From: an uncultured Bacteroidota bacterium
Lineage (GTDB): Bacteria > Bacteroidota > Bacteroidia > Flavobacteriales > BACL11
Length of the DNA: 49,828 nucleotides
NCBI GenBank assembly: GCA_902533655.1
Contig: CACAMX010000003.1
Location: 1 to 49,828 of the forward strand
Reading direction: 5' to 3'
Made by a program: the position numbers and the translations under genes. The notes under the pieces are model-generated. The model saw nothing but the letters and a program-made list of their open reading frames with translations. It made no database searches and was not told where the DNA came from. Below are positions 1 to 7,627 of this stretch, piece by piece; positions within the stretch are counted from its first letter, which is position 1; each line of letters begins with the position of its first letter.

Positions 1-141
1 ATCATTTAATATGAAGCTTGCCATTCTATCTTTGACACTCCCTCCAGGGTTCATAAGTTCTGCTTTACCCCACACTGTATATTTACCAATTGATAAGGGT
101 ATTAAAGGTGTTTTACCAACATAGTTTGATAATTTTATCAT
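1..141 (-). CDS. Cysteine synthase / PLP-dependent beta-family enzyme, N-terminal fragment (runs off left edge)
   Basis: Translated by hand: [47 protein letters not shown]; contains the [12 protein letters not shown]-lysine motif of CysK/CysM/CBS family. Not in ORF track because truncated. Confidence 0.85.
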   Translation of the reverse strand, partial: MIKLSNYVGKTPLIPLSIGKYTVWGKAELMNPGGSVKDRMASFILND

Positions 142-272
142 GTTATAAATTTTTTATTCATTCTACATTTTTTACTACAATATTTTACATTTAACCAATC
201 TCTTTCCCACTTTTTTCGCCAAGTAAAAGGCCTTTTACATATAATGCAAATCTTAGATTCTTTATTTTTCAT
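138..272 (-). CDS. DUF2256-like small zinc-ribbon-type protein (44 aa)
   Basis: Translated by hand: [44 protein letters not shown]; CxxC...CxxxC with [11 protein letters not shown] typical of DUF2256. ATGA overlap with the downstream PLP enzyme. Below ORF track size cutoff. Confidence 0.8.
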   Translation of the reverse strand: MKNKESKICIICKRPFTWRKKWERDWLNVKYCSKKCRMNKKFIT

Positions 273-891
273 TTTTTATAAACTGTTCATAATTCATATA
301 TGGAACACTTTTTATCTTTTGCGTAGAGTAATAAGTATTTAGACTTCCAACAGAAACAGATTTGCACTTATTATAATCGATCTCAAAATTATCGTCTAAA
401 TAAGCGTCATTGATTATTATTTTTTTTATTTCAGAAATAACGATTCTACAATTATTACTTTTAACAATTATTTCTTCTTTAAACTTCATTAACATTTTTA
501 AAGGGCTGTGCTTTACAAAAGGGACTCCACTCAAATTTTCCATTTCAATGTTGCAATTCTCAAACTCTGATATCTCTTTTGGAAACTTCAAAGATGTTAA
601 GTGAGCTTTGTCAATCATATCCTCATTAATGTGATTTATAGAAAAGAATTTATTTTGAATAATGTTTTCATAAGTATGTCTTTTAGTATTATTTACTGGT
701 CTAAAGTTTAGTGCTAAAAGTGGTGGATTACTGCCCATATGAACTAATGAACTAAATATTGCAAGATTATTAATTTGAGTCTGTCCAGTGGTTCCAACTA
801 AGACAACAGGCTTAACACCAACTACTGAGTTAATTAGATTTAACCTTTTAATTTTTTCTATACTTCTTATATTATCGAACTCAACTTTCAC
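262..891 (-). CDS. Flavin reductase-like (FMN-binding split-barrel) protein; probable GTG start at 891
   Basis: ORF 262..999; sequence '[38 protein letters not shown]' matches the flavin reductase-like domain. The N-terminal ~36 codons of the ORF overlap the photolyase-like gene and lack domain similarity, so an internal GTG start is preferred. Confidence 0.75.
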   Translation of the reverse strand: MKVEFDNIRSIEKIKRLNLINSVVGVKPVVLVGTTGQTQINNLAIFSSLVHMGSNPPLLALNFRPVNNTKRHTYENIIQNKFFSINHINEDMIDKAHLTSLKFPKEISEFENCNIEMENLSGVPFVKHSPLKMLMKFKEEIIVKSNNCRIVISEIKKIIINDAYLDDNFEIDYNKCKSVSVGSLNTYYSTQKIKSVPYMNYEQFIKNEK

Positions 892-1990
892 TAAATAATT
901 TTTTAATATTTTTTTGGTTGACGTTCCAAAACTTAAAAAATGATGGATAAAGATTATCTTGAGAAAAGTATGATTCTCTTTTGTCCTCAGTTCCAGCATA
1001 TTCCAGATTAGTTGGATGCTCTTTGTAAAATACTCTATTTGGTTTATGCTTAAATATCATCTCTTCAAATGTACCAACAAAGATTTTTAATCCATTAATG
1101 TTTTTTGAGAGATTTATAAAAAATTTTAAAGATTTATTAGATATCGGATATTTTGAAAAAAAATCAGTATCAATTAACAATATCCGATTATAATCTTTTT
1201 CTTGTCTCCAATTTACATCTAGATTATAAAAATTATAAATCACTGTATCTAGATTTTGATTTAAAGAAAATGAATCAGAATTTATGTGGTCTAAGTTTGT
1301 ATTTAATTCAATTTCAGATTTTTCTTTTAATTGGTTTGGCTCTTCAACTTCAGTGATATAATCATAGCTAATGTCTAAAAATGTGTTTCTTTGAGATGTG
1401 CCAAAATATTTATTTATATTCTCTTGATTTGCAAAATATTTTTTAGATCTCGAGGTTCCACTAATCCACTGCCAGTTCTGAGAATTACTACCCCAATCAG
1501 AATCAAACAAATGGTAATACATCCATTTTGATGCATTTAACCAGTGACATCCAGAAATATTACATACTATTGATGAAATGTACATTCTCATATGATTATG
1601 CATATATCCAAATTTGTAAAGATTCTTAATAGCTTGGTCAACAGCATTTATTCCGGTTGAGTGATTGACAATTGCTAAAGGTATTTCATTATAATTATTG
1701 GAAACTTGATTTTTATCAAGATTTATATCCTCTTTTTTTAAAAACCAATTAGTTTGGAAGTATTCTCTCCAAGCTAGCTCCTGAAGAAATTTATAAATTT
1801 GGTTGTATCTTAACCCCTTGTTAGAAAAAAAGTCAATTAAAAAAGAAACTGTTATTAACCCTCTTGATAGATAAGGTGATAACATTGAAACATGCCCATT
1901 ATGAAAATTTCTTGTTTTTGCATAATCATGGATTTCAAATTTTTCAATTTTTTCTAAGACCGAATTATAATTAGTTTCAAACATCAGCAA
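881..1990 (-). CDS. Photolyase/cryptochrome-like FAD-binding domain protein lacking the canonical N-terminal alpha/beta antenna domain
   Basis: FAD-domain motifs LSPYLSRGLIT, FLQELAWREYFQTN, GINAVDQAIKNLYKFGYMHNHMRM, DSDWGSNSQNWQWISG; FAD domain starts within ~30 residues of the N-terminus. Confidence 0.85.
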   Translation of the reverse strand: MLMFETNYNSVLEKIEKFEIHDYAKTRNFHNGHVSMLSPYLSRGLITVSFLIDFFSNKGLRYNQIYKFLQELAWREYFQTNWFLKKEDINLDKNQVSNNYNEIPLAIVNHSTGINAVDQAIKNLYKFGYMHNHMRMYISSIVCNISGCHWLNASKWMYYHLFDSDWGSNSQNWQWISGTSRSKKYFANQENINKYFGTSQRNTFLDISYDYITEVEEPNQLKEKSEIELNTNLDHINSDSFSLNQNLDTVIYNFYNLDVNWRQEKDYNRILLIDTDFFSKYPISNKSLKFFINLSKNINGLKIFVGTFEEMIFKHKPNRVFYKEHPTNLEYAGTEDKRESYFSQDNLYPSFFKFWNVNQKNIKKLFSES

Positions 1991-2759
1991 TTCTAAATTT
2001 GTATTTTCCTTTAAACAAGTTAATTATCCTAATTTCATCTCTTGAGGGATATTCAACAGAGTAGCTTTTGATATTACTAACTCCAAACTCTTTCACTTGA
2101 GAATCATTTACTACAGCGTATGATTTGTTTTTTAACGAATCATTAAAAGAAATAACGTAGTTTCTCTTGCCAGTGTAGAAATACTTTTTTATGCAACTAT
2201 TAAATCTATCATTATAAGTCATGATTTTCTCTAAATTAACGCATGCACCTTTACATTTTTTAAGATGGTAATTAAAACAACAGCTATTTGATTTTTCAAT
2301 ACCATTAATAACATCACATAGGTTAAATTCTACTCCAATTCTTTGCAAAAATTTTTTTGCTTTGTGTTTTGAGGTAAATGAAATTGAATTTGAGTTATCA
2401 TTATTTTGTAAGAAATTGAATTGACTATATGAATTTTTGGAGCAACTATAAGATAAATAAATTGGATTCTTTAATTTCCTCAAACGTCTATTATATATGG
2501 GTCTAAACTTTTTTACAAGTTGAGATTCAAACATCAAACTCTCAAATTCAGAATGCATTTTAATATATCCTATTTTTTGAATTTGTAATCTCATATATAT
2601 TCTTCCAGAGGATAAATGTTGCTTAACTCTCTTTTTGACATTTACACTTTTGCCTATGTATAAAATTTCATTGTTATTATTATACAAGAAATAAACACCC
2701 AGAATATTCTCTGGCACATAATTTATCTTATTGATTGAAAAAAACACTTCTTTTTGCAT
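1977..2759 (-). CDS. GIY-YIG nuclease, Cho / UvrC N-terminal-like
   Basis: GVYFLYNNNNEILYIGKSVNVKKRVKQHL...ESLMFESQLVKKFRPIYN (GIY-YIG core) plus 'SCCFNYHLKKCKGACV' Cys cluster like UvrC/Cho (C-YHL-CKGPC). Confidence 0.82.
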   Translation of the reverse strand: MQKEVFFSINKINYVPENILGVYFLYNNNNEILYIGKSVNVKKRVKQHLSSGRIYMRLQIQKIGYIKMHSEFESLMFESQLVKKFRPIYNRRLRKLKNPIYLSYSCSKNSYSQFNFLQNNDNSNSISFTSKHKAKKFLQRIGVEFNLCDVINGIEKSNSCCFNYHLKKCKGACVNLEKIMTYNDRFNSCIKKYFYTGKRNYVISFNDSLKNKSYAVVNDSQVKEFGVSNIKSYSVEYPSRDEIRIINLFKGKYKFRIADV

Positions 2760-2796
2760 AGTTTTTTTTGAAGAGAACTATACAAATATATATAGA

Positions 2797-3696
2797 TTAT
2801 TTGTTATAAAAAAGATTCATTACCACAGCATGTGGTAATGTAATAACAGAAATAATAATCATTGATAAATAAGGAATAGAAATACCAATTAATTGAATGT
2901 AGGAACAATAAAAGATTATGAATGTAAAAAACAAACTTACAAGAGTGTATGGTAATAATAACAAAATGAAGTTTCTATAGTTAAAATTCAAATTTCCCTC
3001 TTTTAAAAACTTAAATTCCTGAAACATTACAGGAATTGAATGAAGCAAAACAAAATAAAGAGTAAAGGAAATAACAAATGGAAAAATAAATGAAATAATA
3101 TTAATTAAAAGCAAGGTAAATATTTCATTAAATAATTCACTGATTGAAAATTTTTTAAAGTACACTAGTGATAATTTGAATATAATAATTACAACAAGTG
3201 ATACATAGTATACATATGAAATTATATTTTCATCAAATATTTTGTCTAAAATAATTGTGTCCTGGTTAAATTGACTTAGTGTCTTAAGCTCTGAAATATT
3301 AAAATAAATTAAAGTAGATATTACGAATATACCATAAACGAAATAGAAAATATTTTTTAAAAAATACAAATCAAAGGATACAAAATGAAATTGAGATTCC
3401 CCAAAATGATAAGCTGAAAGAAGTAGAAAAAAAATAAATGAGATAATAGGAAAATAAAGCCAAAGTAAAACATATAAAAAAATCAATCCAAAATAAAAAG
3501 AATAGAAAAACAATTTACTTGATTTCATCTTACTAACATATAATACATGATCTATAGAGCCATGTGGAATACCAAATAAAGATACTAGAGCAATACAAAA
3601 AACCAATTGATTATCAACTGAAAGATGACCAAAGGATTGGTAAATTAGTGATAAAAAATATACCACTACAATTAATACAAATGTAAACTTATTCAT
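2797..3696 (-). CDS. blh: Brp/Blh family beta-carotene 15,15'-dioxygenase
   Basis: Multi-pass membrane protein with FGIPHGSIDHVLY, SAYHFGESQFH, LHSIPVMFQEF, LPHAVVMNLFY (conserved His motifs of Brp/Blh); adjacent to proteorhodopsin. Confidence 0.92.
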   Translation of the reverse strand: MNKFTFVLIVVVYFLSLIYQSFGHLSVDNQLVFCIALVSLFGIPHGSIDHVLYVSKMKSSKLFFYSFYFGLIFLYVLLWLYFPIISFIFFLLLSAYHFGESQFHFVSFDLYFLKNIFYFVYGIFVISTLIYFNISELKTLSQFNQDTIILDKIFDENIISYVYYVSLVVIIIFKLSLVYFKKFSISELFNEIFTLLLINIISFIFPFVISFTLYFVLLHSIPVMFQEFKFLKEGNLNFNYRNFILLLLPYTLVSLFFTFIIFYCSYIQLIGISIPYLSMIIISVITLPHAVVMNLFYNK

Positions 3697-3705
3697 TGCC
3701 TAAAA

Positions 3706-3734
3706 AAAAAGCAGGTTATTTCTAACCTGCTTTT
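3706..3734 (-). terminator. Intrinsic terminator between proteorhodopsin and blh
   Basis: Inverted repeat gcaggtta(3711-3718)-tttc-taacctgc(3723-3730), flanked by A-tract/T-tract; read on minus strand the hairpin is followed by a run of 9 T (3702-3710). Confidence 0.85.
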
Positions 3735-3755
3735 ATATACTGATATTATGGACAA

Positions 3756-4484
3756 TTATTCAGATTTTGAAGTTACTGCAATATTGTATACTACAAGTCC
3801 AAATCCTACTTTATTAATTACATCAGCAATGTTGTACCATAGGTCAACATCCGAAGGATTCATAACTCCACTTAACCATCCACCTGGCATACACATGTAT
3901 CCTATTGGATAGATCGCCCATCCAACTAATACAAACCAAGCTAACGTTCTAACACCTCTCTTAACAACTTCGTCATTACTCTTCTCAGCAAGCTGAGCAA
4001 CTTCTCCATACCAAGCAGTATAAAGAACGTATAAATAACCTAAAGTTGAAATAACACCCCAGGTAACAGAGTGAGAAGTACTTCCACCTTCTGGATTGAA
4101 TGACTCACCAATGTAACCCGCTATTAGCATCCACGTTGATGCAATAATTAGCTTCCACATTAAACTTTTCGTAGCTCCAGCCATTCTTGTTAATAAATAA
4201 AATTCAACACACATTAGAGGTACTGTTAAAATCCAGTCAACATATCTGTAGAATGTTGGGTTTTCACCAAATGCAAGATAGTAATCTCTCATGTAATAAT
4301 AGTGAACAGCAGCAATACCTGTAATAAGAGCTGATACAAGAAGAGACATTCTCCACTTTTTATCAACTGATCTCATTTCTGCAAAGAAAAATACAGTAGC
4401 TGCAAACATGGCCATAAAGCCAATAAAGAACGTAAATGCAACATAATCTGTTGGACTTAGTCTTACTGCGTCTAGTAATAACAT
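3756..4484 (-). CDS. Proteorhodopsin, proton-pump type (DTE motif), predicted green-tuned
   Basis: 7TM rhodopsin; helix C 'RYVDWILTVPLMCVEFYL' gives D97/T101/E108 with Met at position 105; 'AAVHYYYMRD' (His75 equivalent); retinal Lys in 'DVINKVGFGL'. Confidence 0.97.
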   Translation of the reverse strand: MLLLDAVRLSPTDYVAFTFFIGFMAMFAATVFFFAEMRSVDKKWRMSLLVSALITGIAAVHYYYMRDYYLAFGENPTFYRYVDWILTVPLMCVEFYLLTRMAGATKSLMWKLIIASTWMLIAGYIGESFNPEGGSTSHSVTWGVISTLGYLYVLYTAWYGEVAQLAEKSNDEVVKRGVRTLAWFVLVGWAIYPIGYMCMPGGWLSGVMNPSDVDLWYNIADVINKVGFGLVVYNIAVTSKSE

Positions 4485-4521
4485 ATTATAATTTTTTGAT
4501 TAAACGCGGCTAATATAATAC

Positions 4522-4579
4522 TTTTGCATAACATATTGTATAATTAATTATACTTTTTGCATAAAAAGTTTATGCAAAA
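4522..4579 (-). promoter_or_regulatory. Candidate proteorhodopsin promoter/operator
   Basis: Minus strand: TTGCAT (4577-4572), 19-bp spacer, TATAAT (4552-4547). Dyad TTTTGCATAAA-AAG-TTTATGCAAAA (4555-4579), perfect palindrome GTATAATTAATTATAC (4538-4553) and an extra TTTTGCATAA half-site (4522-4531). Confidence 0.6.
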
Positions 4580-4598
4580 CCTATACATCTACTTATTT

Positions 4599-5357
4599 TT
4601 AAGAAGATTTTTTTGCAACCAACCAATATTTATTTAAATCATTAAAATCTAAATTCTCAATTTTTTTTGAATCATTTAAAATAATATTTTCCATTTTTTT
4701 AAATCTATTTATAAATTTTTGATTGGTTTTGTTTAAAGCATCATCTGGATTTATTTTTAAGTATCTTGAATAATTGACCAAAGAAAACAGTAAATCTCCA
4801 AACTCTTCTTCGATATTGTTTGTGTCGTTGTTAATTTCAACTTCAAGCTCATTAATTTCCTCTTTAATTTTTGATATTACATCCTTTTCTAGTTTCCAAT
4901 CAAATCCTATTCCACTAACTTTTTCTTGAATCCTGTAACTTTTAATTAATGTTGGAAGTGATTTGGGTACACCCGAGAGAATTGACTTTCCTCCTTCTTT
5001 TAGTTTAATTTTCTCCCAATTAGACTTAACATCATCCTCAGAACTTACACTAATATCACTATATATGTGTGGGTGCCTGTCAACAAGTTTTTTACAAATA
5101 TCTAAAATAACATCATCAAGATTAAACTTATTATTTTCTGAAGCAATTTTACTGTAAAAAACTATATGTAAAAGTAAATCACCAAGTTCTTTTTTAATTT
5201 CATCATAATTTTGTTTTTGTATAGATTCAGATAACTCATAAACTTCCTCAATAGTCAAATGTCTCAAAGATTGAATTGTTTGTTTTTTGTCCCATGGACA
5301 TTTCTCTCTCAATTCATCCATAATCTTGATGAGTTTATTTATTTTATGATCAGACAT
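4599..5357 (-). CDS. mazG: Nucleoside triphosphate pyrophosphohydrolase MazG
   Basis: 'MDELREKCPWDKKQTIQSLRHLTIEEVYELSESI...ELGDLLLHIVFYSKIA' and second repeat 'EEFGDLLFSLVNYSRYLKINPDDALNKTNQKFINRF'. Confidence 0.95.
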   Translation of the reverse strand: MSDHKINKLIKIMDELREKCPWDKKQTIQSLRHLTIEEVYELSESIQKQNYDEIKKELGDLLLHIVFYSKIASENNKFNLDDVILDICKKLVDRHPHIYSDISVSSEDDVKSNWEKIKLKEGGKSILSGVPKSLPTLIKSYRIQEKVSGIGFDWKLEKDVISKIKEEINELEVEINNDTNNIEEEFGDLLFSLVNYSRYLKINPDDALNKTNQKFINRFKKMENIILNDSKKIENLDFNDLNKYWLVAKKSS

Positions 5358-5413
5358 GTTTTTTGAACAAATTTATCATATTATTTGTACATTTGGTAGA
5401 ATACAATAATGCT

Positions 5414-7438
5414 ATGAAAAAAATATTTACTCTTTCACTAATTTTTGCAACTATTGCATCTAATTCCCAAACATTTGTAAGTACAACTCCAGAAAATAAA
5501 AATGTTGTTTTAGAGGAGTTTACTGGAATTTCCTGTACTTTCTGTCCTGATGGACACAGAATAGCAAATGATATTTACAATAATAATCCAACAGATGTAG
5601 TGTTAATTAATATACATACTGGAAGTTATGCAACTCCGCAAGGTCCAGGAACTGATTTTAACACCATTTTTGGAAGTGCAATTGCTGGTCAATCAAACTT
5701 AAGCGGTTATCCCGCTGGTACAGTAAATAGACGTGTTTTTGCTGCACTTGGTCAGAATGGTGGTACTGCAATGAGTAGGGGTAATTGGCAGTCTGCTTCA
5801 TCTCAAATACTAAATGAACCTTCTTATGTAAATGTTGCTGCTCAGGCCAATCTGGATATAAGCACAAGACAATTATCTGTAACTGTTGAGGCATATTACA
5901 CTGGTTCAAGTCCTGTAAATACAAATAAAATTAATGTAGCTCTGATGCAAAATAATATTGAAGGACCTCAAACTGGAGCATCAAATAACCCCACTGCGAT
6001 ACTTCCAAATGGGAATTATAATCATCAACATATGCTAAGACATATGCTCACTGGACAATGGGGAGATGACATAACAAATACTAGCAGTGGTTCATTCTTC
6101 ACAGATACATACACATACACCATACCTAACGATTTAAACGGAGTAGCATTTGATTTATTTAACCTTGAAGTTGCAGTATTTTTAACTGAAACACAACAAA
6201 ATGTAATCACAGGAAATATGTCGTCTATGAATTTAATTGTTCCACCGGGTATAAATCTTGTTGATTTAGGAGCAAGCTCAAGCATGAATGTACCTTCTTC
6301 TTATTGTGATAATAATCTAACTCCTGAAATAACAGTAACAAATAATACTACTGTTCCTGTTGACACTTTTGAAGTGAGTTATACACTAAACAATAGTGCC
6401 CCTGTAACACAAAATGTTTACAGTTCTTTACAGCCAGGTAACTCAACAACAATAAGCTTTAATTCAATAACTGTCCCCTCTGGAACAAATAATATCTCAT
6501 ATGCAGTTTCTACTGTAGCTAATACGACATACATTGATAATGTTCCTAGCAACAACGTTGCCTCAATTGGTTCATTTAATACCCTATCACCTACTGCTTT
6601 TGCCAACAATCATTCTGAAGGTTTTGAAGGATTTGCTTTAGCAACACCTGCACCAAACAATGCAATTTTAGAAAACCCTCAAGACAATTGGGTGGGTATA
6701 ATTGATGATACCTATACTCAAGGACAACCTGTTGGAGGATATGGTAGTTCAGTTAATTCCTACAGATTTAGACTAAATTCTTTTTCAGCCGGTCAAAGTG
6801 CAAAATTAATTTGGGAAAAAATTGATTTTTCTGACGTTGGAAATTATCAAATAAAGTTTGACTTAGCTCATGCTCTTAAAAATTCATGGGATGGAGATGT
6901 AATTCAAATTCTTGTTTCAACAGATTGTGGTGTCTCTTGGAACACTGTCAATCAAATATCAGGAAGTTCAACTGCGACATATGGTACACTTAGTAGTTCA
7001 GGAAACTTTAATCCACTCACAGTCGGAGGAAATACAAACTATTATCCATCAAACAACACGTCATCGCTACAACACTGGAGAACTGATTCTTTTGACTTGA
7101 GTGCATATAATGGTAATCCTGACGTTATGTTAGCTATAAATGTTATTTGTGGCGGAGGAAACAACTTGTACATAGATAACGTAATTATCGAAGCGATTTC
7201 AAACTCTACAAGTACCAACCTCATAAATAGATCTATAAATTTATATCCAAATCCAACAAATAACTTTATTGTGATTGATGATTTTGACAATACTAAAGGT
7301 TATGAAATTTTTGATAGTATGGGTAAAAAAGTAGCTATAATTGAATCTAGAAAAACTGATATTACTTTACTTGAAAGTGGAACCTATTTTGTGAAATCAA
7401 ATGGAAATCCAATAAAAAGATTTTCAGTTTTTAGGTAA
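5414..7438 (+). CDS. Secreted Omp28-like protein with CxxC thioredoxin-like N-terminus and C-terminal T9SS sorting domain
   Basis: Signal peptide MKKIFTLSLIFATIASNSQ (start at 5414 inside ORF 5363..7438); 'NVVLEEFTGISCTFCPDGH' ; C-terminus 'LYPNPTNNFIVIDDF...GTYFVKSNGNPIKRFSVFR' typical of type A T9SS CTD. Confidence 0.82.
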   Translation: MKKIFTLSLIFATIASNSQTFVSTTPENKNVVLEEFTGISCTFCPDGHRIANDIYNNNPTDVVLINIHTGSYATPQGPGTDFNTIFGSAIAGQSNLSGYPAGTVNRRVFAALGQNGGTAMSRGNWQSASSQILNEPSYVNVAAQANLDISTRQLSVTVEAYYTGSSPVNTNKINVALMQNNIEGPQTGASNNPTAILPNGNYNHQHMLRHMLTGQWGDDITNTSSGSFFTDTYTYTIPNDLNGVAFDLFNLEVAVFLTETQQNVITGNMSSMNLIVPPGINLVDLGASSSMNVPSSYCDNNLTPEITVTNNTTVPVDTFEVSYTLNNSAPVTQNVYSSLQPGNSTTISFNSITVPSGTNNISYAVSTVANTTYIDNVPSNNVASIGSFNTLSPTAFANNHSEGFEGFALATPAPNNAILENPQDNWVGIIDDTYTQGQPVGGYGSSVNSYRFRLNSFSAGQSAKLIWEKIDFSDVGNYQIKFDLAHALKNSWDGDVIQILVSTDCGVSWNTVNQISGSSTATYGTLSSSGNFNPLTVGGNTNYYPSNNTSSLQHWRTDSFDLSAYNGNPDVMLAINVICGGGNNLYIDNVIIEAISNSTSTNLINRSINLYPNPTNNFIVIDDFDNTKGYEIFDSMGKKVAIIESRKTDITLLESGTYFVKSNGNPIKRFSVFR

Positions 7439-7627
7439 ATGGAGGTATTTATTATTACTATTGTTCTTCTTCTGATTGCAGTAACTGGTATTTCAGTAAA
7501 AATTCTATTAAAAAAAAATGGGAAATTCAGCGGTACTTGTGCAAGTAATAATCCTATGTTGAATAAAGAAGGTGAAGCATGTGGTTTATGTGGTGCTTTG
7601 CCCGATGAACAATGTAACAATTCTTAG
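7439..7627 (+). CDS. NqrM-like (DUF539-like) small membrane protein with Cys-rich tail
   Basis: 62 aa: single TM helix then KKNGKFSGTCASNNPMLNKEGEACGLCGALPDEQC; TM + GxC...CxxC...C layout resembles NqrM; lies next to apbE-nqr operon. Confidence 0.6.
   Translation: MEVFIITIVLLLIAVTGISVKILLKKNGKFSGTCASNNPMLNKEGEACGLCGALPDEQCNNS

Noticed and set aside
892-999. N-terminal extension of the flavin reductase-like ORF
   Set aside because: Overlaps the photolyase-like coding sequence in another frame with no domain similarity; internal GTG at 891 is more plausible.
2753-2762. TTTTTGCATA near the GIY-YIG start as another copy of the proteorhodopsin half-site
   Set aside because: It is the ATG CAA AAA start of the coding sequence; match is likely coincidental and lacks a paired arm.
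5658-7290. Minus-strand ORFs under the Omp28-like gene (5658..5924, 6025..6285, 6418..6609, 7042..7290)
   Set aside because: Antisense to a gene with clear signal peptide and T9SS CTD; no domain similarity.
7384-7620. 78-aa minus ORF opposite the NqrM-like gene
   Set aside because: The + strand frame has a TM helix and conserved-looking Cys pattern; the minus frame has none.
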